Source of the DNA: Caprimulgus europaeus
Lineage: Eukaryota; Chordata; Aves; Caprimulgiformes; Caprimulgidae
Length of the DNA: 64,000 nucleotides
NCBI GenBank assembly: GCA_907165065.1
Contig: OU015526.1
Location: forward strand, 72,005,723 to 72,069,722
Direction: 5' to 3'
The translations under genes and the position numbers were made by a program. Positions 1 through 12,796 of the stretch are shown in pieces; position 1 is the stretch's first letter; every line of letters starts with the position of its first letter. Below the pieces are notes generated by a model. It searched no databases. It was not told where the DNA came from and saw only the letters and a list, made by a program, of their open reading frames with translations.

Positions 1-1924
1 CAAATATAAAAATAAAAAATTAACTTGAGCCTTTCAGTATGGTACAAGTGACCAAGTACAAAAATAATAATCGAGGCAGTCATTCAGGATTCAAAGCAAA
101 AGAATTTAAATTAAAGGCAATGGAAATTATTCTGATAAAGGTTGCATTATTATTTGGTCTGTACAAGATACCTAACATTTTTCCCACTAAATGCCTGTGT
201 CTATCATTCAACACCCAGAAAGCTATTATTGGTGTTATTTTCCTTTTCAATAATGTCTCCAGTTGTAATTTTTAAGGAAAAGGTAAAGACACAGATGTCT
301 GTCTGTCACTCACTTTCCATAGAAATTCTTTCCTTGCATTACACACATTAATGTCCTTGGAAGATATAGAGATTTGTTAAAATGTCCTTAAAAGGTGATA
401 CAGTTTAGTATTTAATAAGCTATTTCTCAAAATTTAAACATTAGAAAAGACATTGCAAAAGCAACGACTGGTAATACTTTCACTTCTACGGCCATTGACA
501 AATTCATATTTATCTACATATTTTCAAAACCTACTATCATCTACATAGGGCTTTTTGGAATTCAGAAATACTTTTTTCAGTAGATTATCCTAGAAAAATT
601 TGAAGAGATGCAGTACACCTATTCTTTTCCCTATGTTATTAGATGCAACATTTAACATTGTTTTAGCCTTTGGCAATTAACAAAGAAACAATTTTTCCTT
701 TTTTTCGTTAAAAATTCCATTAATATTTTTTTGTTAACAAACTATGTATGGTTATATTCCTTGCTCTCCCTGCATGTAACAGGTTAATTTTATAGTTTGT
801 GTGTTCTTCCCTACAATGGTATAAAGAAAAAAACAGGAAATTGTAACCATAATTCCACAAAAATTGGCTGAGAAGACCCTTTAGTATGTAAGATGCTTCT
901 AACATTTCTAAGAATGACTAGATTTCAAGTCCATAGTGTTCTTTTAATGCTTGTAGGTCTATAACTTTGACAACCTACAAAAGTAGGCTGTAGAGTTACT
1001 TATGTAGAAAAAGTGTGGCTGTACTACGTGATTTCCTGACTTTACACCCAAACACCTTCTCCTTTTCCAAAGGATCGCTGTGAATCGATAGGAGTGAAAC
1101 AATATGGATGCCCCTGCCAGCTGCAGTGTTAAGTGGCATACTCTCTTGTAGATGAAGAGTTATCACATTGGTCTTGAGAGAGAGTGTATTTCTCAAGATC
1201 TTCAGGAGATGAAAAAAATGGTTAAAGCCATTGTAGAGATTATTTCAGCTTGAAATGTCTCTATCTTATTTCTCCAACTCTTTTGTAAGTTCAATTAAAA
1301 AAAGTCACCTGCTGAAGTGGAAAGAGATTATTTTGAATTTTCTACACTAAACAGCTCTTCCCAGCTGTTGAGCACTCCAGAAGTTGATGAAGCTTGCATG
1401 CAAGAGGGAGGAATACATGGGCAGCTCCTCATCAGTTGGCAGCAAAGCTTACAGCCTTCCTCATCTATATCTTGGAGGTGAAACAGTGATTGACTCAGTC
1501 TCCTGAAAGATATTAGCCTATAAATAATCTTGTCTCTCTTTTGGCAATGCTTTTTTGCTGCTGCTATCAACAGCTACGAGGAATGAAAGCTTCTTTTGTC
1601 TAAATATTTTATTGATGGATAAGATAACCACAGGCATACAGACTTTCATGGTCCAATAGGATTAATACCACTTTAGTGTTGCTTTAGCACTGATTTAGAG
1701 TTGTTTTACTATTAGAGTTTCTAGTGAGGAGAAAAATCTCTAACTAGCTATAGATTCTGAGTCATCACCATAACATGGCTACCATTTTTATAATAGGAAA
1801 TCTAGAGCAGAAAATTTGCCTGAATTTTTTCTTTTACCAAATATTGCATGATGTCAAGATAGTATCAGGTTAAGCCTATAAAAGACAAAATAGTATTTAT
1901 ATAAAAAAGAAGCTGCTACACATT
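1..1924. other. AT-rich unique sequence, no gene seen
   Basis: No coding region, RNA gene or recognisable repeat is visible here. The open frames are 60-80 codons long, without family resemblance, which is what AT-rich non-coding DNA gives by chance. This fits intron or intergenic sequence. Confidence 0.6.
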
Positions 1925-2060
1925 ACCTTCATTGACATCTCTGTCACCGATTCTTTTTGTGACTTTGGACAATTAATTTACTCTCTGGTTTATTTTGTTT
2001 CTCTGTTGTGAAATGAGTTCTTAACAACATCCAGTTTATTAGTTATTGTAGGACTTTCTG
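1925..2060 (+). repeat. MIR-like SINE relic
   Basis: A run starting at TTGTGACTTTGGACAATTAA, followed by a pyrimidine-rich stretch and TTGTGAAATGAG, lines up with the MIR core (GTGTGACCTTGGGCAAGT, then TCAGTTTCC and TGTAAAATGGGG). The order and spacing of the blocks agree, but the copy is strongly diverged. MIRs are ancient amniote tRNA-derived SINEs mobilised by L2, so a decayed copy in a bird is expected. The alignment is from memory of the family, so the ends are approximate. Confidence 0.5.
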
Positions 2061-3180
2061 GAAAGGGGTCTGGAAACTGGTTTGTGTTCATCAAGTAAAC
2101 TAGATAGGCTTGTATTTTTATATTTTTAAATGCCTAACAATTTCCTGTGTTTTTTACAAAGAACCAAGGGGAAAAAAAGGTCTTCTAAAGTCCAGGTCTT
2201 TCAAAAGTATGTTCATCAGTGCCCATAATATATTTAATTGAATAAACCACTAATTTGGTATATTTATAAAAAGCACATATGTCAGTATAAACCTTTCAAT
2301 AGCTGTTTTGCCTTTTTTTAGTTAAACTTTCGTATTTATTCACTCCTCCATAATTAAAACTCCTCTGTTTATCTAGTCCTCTAGTCTTCAGCCTCGATAA
2401 CTTTTCAGTTGACCATACAAGCTGTGATGAAGTATCAGGTTTGTTTGTTTCAATTTTATGGCCTACAAAGCAAAATTTCACAAAAAAAAAAAAAAGGAAA
2501 AAAACAGATATAAAAGAAAGAACATTTCTTTTCAGAAAACTTATAATCTGCTATCTTTGATTATACTGACCTGAGCCTCTGTCTAGAGTGCAGAACAAAT
2601 CTGCTGTCTTGGCTCCATGATCATCCAAACACAATACTATTCTGTTCCAGGTTTGTACTCCTGATTTTCTTCTAAAGGAACGTTTGGTATGATATAAAAC
2701 AGGAAAAAGATTTTAAAACTTGTCTAGATGTGGATACATACTGGGCATGCATTTCTTGCTTGGAGTTAGGTAGTCTTCAAAGCTCACAGACAGATATGTG
2801 TAATGGTAAACAGAGCAATTTAGTGTCACATTTTATAATTTTCCTGTTCTCTGATCCAACAGCATATGAAAACTCACTAATATAATAAATGTGATTTAAT
2901 TAAATGTTCACAAGATGAGTGTCCCATTGTCCTGCCTGGAACATTACTAGCAGTGTGAGTTAGATCCTTGAAAATAATGACCAATCCATTCATTTTCAGG
3001 TGGTAGCTAATCTAGGTGATACCACTGACACAGAATATTCGAACAAGGGAAAAATGCACAACTGAAAGAGGAAAAGGTCTGTTAAGGTTGATTTATGCTC
3101 CCTCTGTCTAGTGTACCTACAAAACAAAGCGCTATGAAGGGCATGGAGGAGAGTCACTGCAAAACCAAGTTCTTTCTCTG
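2061..3180. other. AT-rich unique sequence, no gene seen
   Basis: There is a short A-rich tract near 2,481-2,494 and otherwise nothing recognisable. No open frame here resembles a protein family. Confidence 0.55.
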
Positions 3181-3186
3181 ATATTA

Positions 3187-3519
3187 ATGTCTTTCAGATA
3201 TGTCAACCCTTCAAGGGATACAACTAAGAGCGAGCAAGCCATGGTAAAGATACAAGGCAGACCCCAACCTGTGATTACACACACAGTTTTACAAGCAAGC
3301 AGAAATATCACCAAGTTCTTTTCTGCAGCAGATGGTGTCTCAGTCCCTGTAGATATGACTGAAATAGGACTTCACAATTCCCACAGAGGAATATATCTCA
3401 TAGACGGAAAACAGACTGACACTGATGCTGTCATACACTATGCTGTCCAGAAAGTAGATTATAAAGCACAAGTTTCAGAAAGTACACCTGCAGCAAGTTC
3501 TGTGTGGTGTAATCACTGA
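3187..3519 (+). other. Open frame of 110 codons behind a good splice acceptor
   Basis: I do not recognise this product. The frame is open from an ATG at 3,187 to a TGA at 3,517-3,519. A strong acceptor, TTCTTTCTCTGATATTAATG followed by TCTTTCAG, ends at 3,197, and the frame stays open for the 322 bases after it. The predicted peptide is hydrophilic and mixed in composition, with no signal peptide, membrane segment or low-complexity run. An internal ATG|GTAAAG at 3,241-3,249 could act as a weak donor. Arguments against a gene: a few frames of this length are expected by chance in 64 kb, no promoter or partner exon is visible, and no domain is recognisable. It may be a cryptic exon, a non-coding RNA exon or chance. 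Confidence 0.2.
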
Positions 3520-3651
3520 TAGTCACTCAGCTACACATAAGCAACATTAAAATCAACAGGAGTTTCAAAACCATTTGAGATTACAGCCTTAAGTCAAACA
3601 GCTGAGGTCCCTCACATTGTCACCAATCTGTGGCTAAATTATACTACCAAT

Positions 3652-3712
3652 ATAATTTGTGTTTATTATTATTTGCAATATTATTATTATTTGCAATAAT
3701 TTGTGTTTATTA
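3652..3712. repeat. Nested AT-rich direct repeats
   Basis: The 17-mer ATAATTTGTGTTTATTA occurs at 3,652-3,668 and again at 3,696-3,712. Between them ATTATTTGCAATA occurs twice (3,668-3,680 and 3,686-3,698). This looks like local slippage or a small tandem duplication, not a transposon. Confidence 0.85.
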
Positions 3713-6700
3713 AACCATGGTATATTTTGCTTATTCCTAATAGCAATATTCATACTGTTATCCAATACCTTACATACAAACAAAATAGACTGAAGGTATT
3801 TTCTTTTTATGCAAGATGTACCCTTTAGGCTTCATTTGTCACAGAGATAGAGTAACATCTATGCTACATATACCTGGCATTCACTGTATCTGCACTTCCA
3901 GATTCATTATGTTTTCTATACTTCCAGGTTATTTAGAGTAAGCGGATAGCAGGCTTAATTCTGCAATTTCTCAATACATTTACTAATTTTGCTCTCTTAT
4001 TTCTCTGGCATTCTGTCAGAGAGGCATGCCAATATAAAGAAAAAAATGTAATATAATTAATACAGAGCTTTTCGATTACTATGGCCTCAGAATTTTAAAA
4101 AGCAGAGGCTTGATTGACAAGCTGTATCGGTTGAGATTTTTACAAGGAAAAAGTTTCAGTTCATTATCAAGTTATATAAAGAAGTAAACAGCATATTTTA
4201 CTGAATGGAAAGTGAGTTTCAAGTATCTGTTATTTATACATTTATCTGGATTTTCACATTACCACATGTAATGCAAACATCATAATGTAACAACCTAGAA
4301 CCCATGTATTTAAGCTCTACACAGACAGAAGGTGGAGAATGTAGGAAAGATAAATTAACCTGTCCTTTTCCTTGCTCCTCCAACCAGTCTGGAGCCACAT
4401 GCTGGGTTTAATGCCCAGTGACTCCCAGGCTCATGCTCAACCCCCGAATGTGGAATGATGGATCCAAATATCCCTGTGGAAAGTCAGCATGAACCCACAT
4501 CCTCTGTACATTGCTGATCTGCTGTCAAAATTACCTTTCCTACTGGTCTGCAGAGGTGTGGATATTACTGCCATGGCTCTCAGCAACTGTGCAGACAACC
4601 CTTTACTTCACATCCGGCAGCTCTGAGAGGAGCTCAACCTTGTCTGCAATCATATTTTTGAATGAATTTTTAGAAATGCCAGAAATACAATACACAGCAC
4701 AGCAAGGTTTGTATTTACACTGGTTCTAGCACCCTTACTCACTTCAAATAGTAAAGCAAGAAGAGTCTTTGTGCAAATTAAATCTTTGCTGAATTCTGCT
4801 TTCTCCTCCTTCCAGAAGCTCATAAAATAAATATAATAATGAATGGAGAGGACTAAACCAAATAAAAATCTTATTTTGGAATTATTAGAGGACAGGAAAG
4901 ACAGCATGTTGCTTTTTGGAATAAAATAGACATTCAAAGCTCCTTGTGCTGTGAAGCAAAATCATGTAAATGCTTGCTTTACAAATACATCTGGTCATAG
5001 GGATAGACATATCCACCATAGGACATGCAGCTTTTGGAGCTGGTTCCTGCATCTCTTGTCTGTTAAGCCTCTCCAGTACAGATCATGAAGGGAAAGAAGT
5101 GGATGTCAGGAAGGAACTTCATTTACATCTGCTCTTGCCCAGCATACAGTCCAACAGAGCCAATATGTCACCAGCTTAGGTTTGAGGAGCTCTTCGTCTG
5201 TTCCATTTGTGTCTGCAAGTGATTTGGACTATTATGCAGTGTTAGGAAGCTGTAACTCAGTTTCCTCCAGCCATAGGATGAAGTGTTACTTTGGGATGGT
5301 GATTTACACTGTGATTAATCACAATCATGACCATGGCAGACTGTCACACTGTTTTGTTCTGGTGATTTTATTTCACCGCACATATTAAGTCAAAGATGAC
5401 TTAGTTTGTATTCTTAGTATTGCTTGAAAGTAACCATACTGCTGCTATCACACATTGGCTGCCTGAGTTAACTGATTATATGGTTATTTAATGTAGCTAG
5501 GTGGTAAGCCTTATGTCATTATAATGATTCAATTGTTACAGTCCTAAATAAAAAAGTGGATAATTTGGATCAGGAGACTGAACATCTGACAAGCTTTGTG
5601 GTGTCTAGATCCAAAGTTGTGGTTTAGCACATTATACATACGTGGGCAGCTGCGCCATTTAGATATGGATCCAGGCTTGGGCTGGAGCACCCCAGGCTGG
5701 TTTGAACACTTCTTTCCAAAGTCTGGCGATTTTCAGCATGATGGTTTTCAGTTAGACCTATTTTTAACAAAAGCAAATGCAAATGAGAAGCTACCCAGGA
5801 ATAACACTGCATATCAATTTTCTACAATGGAAACAGATGGTACATTCAGGCACTGTCAGAGAAAGCCATTTGGGTTTTAGTAACTATTTCTTTTATTATT
5901 TTTGATGGTATATTTATTCTGTCTATTTCCATTTCTGAGTTGTTTCAACACCTGCATAAAATAGGATACCACTGTAAGTGAGAGCTACATACACTAATCT
6001 TGGTAACATATATTTTCTCAGTTCTGAAGTGATTTTTCTGGTCAGTGGTGTGAGCTGTAAAGAATACCACATTTTGATGTCAATCAACACCATTCACTTG
6101 GTTTCTACTTGCAGAAAGAGGGAGTAATTTATCAGGGATCCTGAGAAGCCATTTGCAAAACCATGGAAGGTTTCTTCTATTTTTAAGAGGCATGTTTTTT
6201 GTTAAAGATGAATCAAAAGATAATTTATTTTGATATTGTATTCCAGACATTATTTGTATTCAACATTTTCTACAGTATTTACAAAAAAAGGCCATCATGG
6301 TTATCTAAATTCAGGACACATAGCTCAGAGAAAGGATTTATTTAGATAAGGCTTGGGGTAACACACAGCCTACACAATTTACTGCCACCATTTCCATGAA
6401 TCTTTGTTGATCAACACAGATGCAGCAAAAAAGTGACCATTGTTTTTTTTAAGGGAGGAGCATGGTCAAGGTTGCTGGGTTGTATACTGATATTTTACAG
6501 TTCTGAAGTAACCTGCTCTAGTGTCTACAGCCAGTCAGAAATTCTACAGCTAAATGTTTTACAGAAATTTTTCATACATTAGGAAAGTCAATCACTAAAT
6601 CCATCAAAGATCTCATGCCCACAATAAAATTTATGGTCATGATCAACAAAAGCAATGCAGAAGGCACAGCTGTCTATTGTTAGCATACAGAGAAGCTGAT

Positions 6701-7243
6701 TTAATTTTGAGGACTGAACCTCGTTTTTCCATTTTCCAGTGTCCCTGACTCACTGTTCTCTCTCACACTCTTCAAGTCTTATTCTACCTTGCATTTAGTA
6801 ATTACTTCTGGAGCAAATCCCAATTTAATCTGCTTGGTCTTCTTTTTTCTAGCCCTGAGTCCACAGTATCAAAACTTTAAGTTCAGAGAATTATCTCAGA
6901 AAAGTAAACTAATTTTCCTCCAAGTAAAGCTTCTCTTTGGGCAATACATGCAAATATATATGCATCTCCTTGAACTGTTTAGTGAGCACTTAGCACCAAC
7001 TCTAACAGTATAAGATTCTGAGTATCCTTGCAGTTGTATGGCAAACATCTACACTGGATTAGTGAATACAAGCCATTTGTTATAAAACACTTTCCCTCTA
7101 TCCATCAAGGGTAAATTATGACTAATGTGAAGTATTGCAACAATTCTTACACCAGCTGGGACATATAATACCTTCAGAAACTCAGAGAAGGGGTCACTGG
7201 GTTGTGAATGACATCCTAAAATGTAAATCCTGACAAGTGGGGT
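3713..7243. other. Unique sequence, no gene seen
   Basis: This is mostly AT-rich single-copy-looking DNA. A less AT-rich patch lies at about 4,360-4,640, and 5,596-5,880 holds a 94-codon frame with no family resemblance. No RNA gene or transposon could be recognised; very old repeats could be missed without alignment. Confidence 0.5.
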
Positions 7244-7272
7244 AAAAAAAAAAAAATAAAAAAAAAAAAAAA
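7244..7272 (+). repeat. Poly-A tract
   Basis: This is a nearly pure A run broken by one T. No retrocopy was recognised upstream, so it is called a simple repeat. Confidence 0.9.
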
Positions 7273-7429
7273 GAGCTCATGTTCTGTGCTCCATAAAGAA
7301 GGGAAGGAAAATGACTGATAGTTCAATATATTGCGTGAAAGGGGGGAATTATCTGAATTAACTGAAACAGTATAATTAAGAAAAGGATCAAAAACTGTTT
7401 TCCTGTAAGATGTAAAACAAATTATTTCA

Positions 7430-7485
7430 ATTTTATGTGACTTAGTTTTCCCATTTTTTAAAATGGGGAGTATATGTTCTTATTT
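7430..7485 (+). repeat. Short MIR/L2-type 3' relic
   Basis: The segment TGTGACTTAGTTTTCCCATT, then TTTTAAAATGGGGAGTATAT, resembles the shared MIR/L2 3' region (CTCAGTTTCCTCATCTGTAA, then AATGGGGATAATA). The match is short, so its ends and its assignment to MIR rather than L2 are uncertain. Confidence 0.45.
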
Positions 7486-9811
7486 TGCTTTGTCTGTTTA
7501 TAATGGGAAGTCTGCACAACAGAGTCTATGGAACCTGGCAGAGTTGGACCAGATCACAGCGGCAATCTTTAAATTCTACAGTATCGATCAATGAATCTTA
7601 TTTGTTATGTGTTTATGATGCATGGTCTTCCAAATTATTGCTGTTGGTAATGCCACTGAATTTGCTAGCTATATATTTCAATCGGGTTGCTTTTGAGAGT
7701 CAGGATAGACATCTCCTTAGCAGCAGTGTGATGACATTAAATCCCCCTGGATGTGCTAGCCGCAGAACCACCATGTGACCTTTTTCTGCACAACCAGTCT
7801 GAGACAAAAAGAGAAAACTACATAGTATTTACTTTCCAATGAAGGACATGATTAAAATCAGATTTCCACTGGGAAACAAATTATTTCTGTATATCAGAAA
7901 ATGGATGACTGTAAAAAAAATCCAAACTTTGTTTACATACTGTAATCTATTTACCTGATATTTACAGATAAATAAAACAGAGATCAGGCATAAATCAATG
8001 CAAATCATATGTTTGTGTTCATCAGTTGAACCTTATTTTTTGTGAATTTGTTGATAAGCTATTATTTCAATAATGAAAAACAAGTAAAAACTTTCCCCAA
8101 AAGAGCAAATTCTTTTTCTATTTACTATGCAAATAGAAGCAAAATGTATTTTCCATTTCTAATTTAATCTTTACCTGTTCTTTAATCACACAAATTGCTA
8201 TTAGCTTCTTGCTGAGTTATTTTTGGGACTATTTTGAACAGAACCATTCTGGTTGCTGTAATTAAGACTTCTAAAATTAATATTTAAATTTTATAATTTC
8301 TGTACTTTGGCATCCTGAGAAATAATAATTGCCTGTCTGATTGCAGAGTTGACATGAGTTGTTATGTGCATTTTAGTTTCTTTAACCTGGCAGCCTGTAC
8401 CCATGTTCCCTTGAACAACGTTATTAGGTTCAGAAGCTAATCACATGGGTTGGTTTGTGAGTCAGACAGCCAGCCCTTCAGGTATCTAAAAATAATGTTC
8501 TATTTCTTTTGCTAAGGGTGGAAAAAAATGCTTGCATCACTTTAAGCAACCTGAGCTAGACCTCAGAGTGAAAGACCAGCCCGGTCTAACCAATTCAAAA
8601 AACCTCACATAAAACCTAAAGTTCTTTTTTGGTGCTAAAGGCAGGGAACAGAAAATTCTTGATCTCACTGGCTGAACGTTGAGCCGAGATGGATGTCAGT
8701 ATCTCATCAAGTCTGTCTGCAGTTCCTGTCTTGACATCTGAGACTCTCTAGGCTTTGATAACAGCAGGGAATTTGAAGCAGGTAACACAAGCAATGATTA
8801 AGGTAATTGCCCCAAAATAAGAAATAACTTAGTCACAGGTTATTATCGGCAGAGAGGTTACGTTTGTGAATGGGAGGGAGAGTTCAGTGTGCACGTATAA
8901 CCCAGAATGGCAACATTCCTAGAAAACAAGGAGAACTACAAATTAAGGATTTTTAAGGATTAAATACCTGGAGAGAGCTCAGTTCAAGACAGAGAGTAGG
9001 TGTCCATTACCTTTCATGCTTCTGTTTAGAGGTCTTCAAGAAAAAAAACATATTTATTTGCATGCATGAAGGGACTGATGTTGCAATTTTGTTTCTTTAT
9101 TTTTCTTCTTGGAAAGCATTATTCCAAGTCAAATGTTTTGATTTCAGTATATTCACTCAAACATGAAGAGCAGCTCAATTTAAAGAACAATAGTAAAGGC
9201 AGATGGAGGAAAGAACAAATTCTGGTATGGTATGAAAAGAAAAAATGAACCACTTTAAGAGTCTGGTTTTCAGAAATAAAGGCCTACCCTTACCCTTTAT
9301 AATGTGAAACAATCTAACTAACATTTGTTAGTAAAAAGCTGATTTAGACTTAGTGGAGAAAGACTGCTTCTCCTATCATGATTGTGTTAATGCAAGACAT
9401 GAATTGCCCTCTAAAAACTTCTCCGTATTGATTACACAAGAACTTAAGACAACTACACTCTTAATTAGGATCTTCAATTAAGTCCTTAAAATTTGGTGGG
9501 ATCAATGCCAACCAAAGCAATTACCCTCACTTTTTTGTACAAATAGAGTGTTATATCATGTCTTTTATTTCCTGGGAAACTCATCACTGAAGATACAGTT
9601 CTTGAACTGAAAACAAATGGGTTTTTACCACTTTCTGTATTGATCTGGTTCAGGGACCTTTTGAGGATCTAAAATGCCCTCTGCAATACTATTCTTTTTT
9701 CTCTTCACTGCCATTCCCCTGAACGATTTACCCCCATTTTGTCTTCCACTGCTCCTGTATAAAACCACAGTGATCTAGACTACAAGGAGACAGATTCACC
9801 CCTCAATACCA
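7486..9811. other. AT-rich unique sequence, no gene seen
   Basis: No repeat or gene is recognisable. The patches near 8,380-8,480 and 8,540-8,900 are less AT-rich than their surroundings and could hold conserved non-coding sequence, but this cannot be judged without cross-species alignment. Confidence 0.5.
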
Positions 9812-9881
9812 GAATTAATAATTTAAATTAATAATTATTAATTTATTAATAATTTAATAATAATTAAATTAATAATTAAAC
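9812..9881. repeat. AT-only imperfect palindrome
   Basis: Almost 70 bases consist only of A and T, built from repeated ATTAAT/TTAATAA words arranged as imperfect inverted repeats. Such a stretch melts easily and can extrude a cruciform. It also carries many TAAT cores, the minimal homeodomain site, which is unavoidable given the composition. Confidence 0.85.
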
Positions 9882-10887
9882 TAGGCAAGCATATTTGCAA
9901 ATAGTCCTCAGTGCTTCTGCTCATGTCCTCCCCTCATCTTCAGTGAAAGAACTGTACTTTCCTCCTACATTAAAGTCTTTCTGTTGCTCTGTAATTTCAA
10001 TCACTCATTAGTATTTTTAGCTTTTCTAGAAGATGGGGTAGGAACTGAACAGTAGTTAGGTTCCCTACCATATATTTGTAAAATTTCACAAACCTTACTT
10101 TTATTTTGTTTCTGGTCGTCCTTTTTATTTCCTGTGCTTACACTATAAGCTCAAGAATGTACCATGTACTAGCTATTAGTTTACATGTTGCTGCAATCAT
10201 TGCATAGCAATTCCATACATGATTAATTAGGCATCAAGCATCAATTTGAACTATAGTTCATCAATTCTACAGAGAACATTTAAAAAGAAAAGACACTTCA
10301 GCCAATTGCTTTATGTGATTTAACTTGTCAATAATAGAAGCTATGATATTTTCATCATAATTATAATAATTTAAAAATTCCTTTTTTTAAACCAGAATAG
10401 TATTGCAGCACGGATTTAATGGTTTTAATTATTCCAAAATCATGCACTACTTACAATAATTAACAGTTATCTGTAGTTATGGGTGCACAGGGATTCCTCT
10501 GTTTCATGCAAAGTGCCCTGTTGAAAGTCAAGGTATTTCAGTGGGGGAAGGACATAAAATGTCACAGGATAAGCTGAATAGAAAGCTTTTCTCTTCTGAC
10601 AGACAGTAATATAATTTTCAAATTAAAGTTTATTTTTTTTAGTGTCTTTAAAAGCTGCTGATCTATTTTAAGAACCATAGACAAACATATCTAGATATGC
10701 ATATATATCTGCATTTATTTGAAGTGTAATAATTATACTCAGTAGAATAGATGTGGCAGGATTATCTTACTGACAGTCTTTGCTGTGTAGCCCGGTTATT
10801 ACTAAGAAAATAATAACACTCCAGTATGCGTGTGTGGTGGTTCTTGTAATCACATTCTGTTATTTTCTGAGTCAGAAAGTAGTAGTG
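9882..10887. other. AT-rich unique sequence, no gene seen
   Basis: Nothing recognisable apart from short A/T runs. Confidence 0.5.
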
Positions 10888-10923
10888 TTCATAATATTTA
10901 CTTAATTCATAATATTTACTTAA
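10888..10923. repeat. Perfect 18-bp tandem duplication
   Basis: TTCATAATATTTACTTAA occurs twice head to tail with no mismatch (10,888-10,905 and 10,906-10,923). Perfect identity in a decaying neutral region suggests a recent slippage event. Confidence 0.95.
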
Positions 10924-12796
10924 GACAAAACAAAGCACCTAGTGAACTAATGACTTTTTCAATCTGAGAAAAAAGAGATTATTCCAAAGGTGATCTCAAA
11001 ATTGCCTCTTTATTGCTCTAAAGATAGCAGAACTGGTGACCAGAATGATCAATGAGTCTGAAGTAAAATATTTTCTTCAAACAAAATTTGAAAATCAGTC
11101 ATCTAACGTTCAATTTTTCTCTAAACTAGGAAATATTTGCTGTCAAAGTCATTCATAAATGGAATTATGTCTGATCCTGGAGTGTTCATATTCCTAAGTG
11201 GTCAACTTTGCCTAATGTCAATAATTCAGACCTATATAGATTCATCTTTACTAGCATGAGAACTTGCATTCAAATGCATATCTGTTAATGTTTCTTTCCA
11301 AAATAATAGCTATGCAAAACCAGTATATTTGTAATAATTTTTTTTTCCTATAGAAAATGTTTTTTCTCTATTGACAACTTAAAGACTGCACACAGGTTTG
11401 CATGTGCATGTGTACTCACATGTGTGTACATTATCTGCATATATATTTCTAACTTATAATAGAGTTGAGATTTCCTCTTTCTAAGCTTTTGTTCAATAAA
11501 CAGAAAAAAAGTCTTTTATAGTCAGTCAGGAATCAATGATCTTTTGGAATCATCCAAGCTGTACTTTTTAACCCTGATTAGTGAGAATGGCAAAACTCCC
11601 AATTAAAAAAAAAAAAAAAAAAGTGATCGTATTAAGTAGAACTGACAAAAGTCCCATTAGAAAATTACGCTCTCTGCTATGTTTTCATATAATGCCACTT
11701 TTTAAAACAAAAAATCACATATTTCATTTGTCAATTGACAGACAGAAGCTGAAATTCATCCCCAATGTCTCTACTGGTTAAAAAAGCATTTTATTGTAAA
11801 GATGATACTGCCATCTATTGGGCGACATTACTCTACAAAAGAATTATGTAATTTCTCTCTGGATTCAGCTAGGACAAATCAGTTATGTGATTCACCTGAT
11901 TTCCCGTGGAGTTTTATTATCAACTAGATCATATCCGTTTTTATTTATTGTATAAATTGTGTCTTACACAAAGAGCCTGGTCTCTCTTTGTTACCATTAC
12001 CAAATTACATGGAGAGAGACATTTTAGCATAGTGCTAAACTTAATTTTTGATGTGTCACTGGAAGAGTAGCAAAAAAAAAAAAACAAAAAAAAAAAAGCC
12101 AAACCACCAACAGAAAAACTTCCACCAAAACCACCCCTTAATACTGCTTCAAACCTCAGAAAGCTCTTATGGACATGTTTTCATGCATGGTGTCAGTGAG
12201 TGGAACTGCATCACTTGCTGTGTTAGAATAAAGGATCTCATTTCCATGTAAGTGGCAATCTTTTGCAATACAGAGATTCCTGTGGTATACAGAGACTTTA
12301 TAGATTTTTTTTTAAGTAACCTTGTGAAGCTTCAAATAAATATTTTGCCCATCTATTGTATAAGTTTTCTTATACAATTTTTATTGAAGTTCTGATTTAT
12401 TTTGTGAAATCCCTGTAGCAGCTATCTATTAAGCACATGAAATGTGCATTTTCATGAAGAATAAAGGTGTCAAAAGTATAGGCATTGAAAACATATATAT
12501 GAGCTTTGATAGTTGTAGTTCAGTCATTTACTTAGTAGGATCTAATGGAAGTAACTGGATACTGTAAAAAAAAAAATGAAGTAAGCTGGAGAACCGTCCT
12601 CCTGTGCTCTGTTAGTTCTGGCAGTGCAGAGGCCTTGAAATAATTGCTCTGCTACAGAAAACAGACTAACAAATAATAAGGGCAACAAAAAACAATGGCA
12701 AAAAAATGACAAATCTTTGACTTCACCTATTGCCATATCTTTATGAGACTCTGACTAATCAAGATTTTCTTGTTTCTTGTCTTTCTTAGCTTTCAG
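10924..12796. other. AT-rich unique sequence with poly-A runs
   Basis: There is an uninterrupted A18 run at 11,605-11,622 and an A-rich run at 12,072-12,097 broken by one C. No retrocopy or SINE body is recognisable beside either. The remaining sequence shows no coding potential. Confidence 0.55.

Noticed and set aside
5596-5880. 94-codon frame with a Trp-rich start
   Set aside because: A shorter frame overlaps on the other strand, no family is recognised, and no splice context is clear.
11805-11830. CTCF-like words (CTGCCATCTATTGGG here; CCCACTAGAGGCA near 43,342; GCACCAGGGGCAG near 30,548)
   Set aside because: Each departs from the core motif, and partial matches of this quality are frequent.
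11605-12097. Poly-A runs as possible processed retrocopies
   Set aside because: No gene-like body or target duplication could be recognised upstream of the runs.
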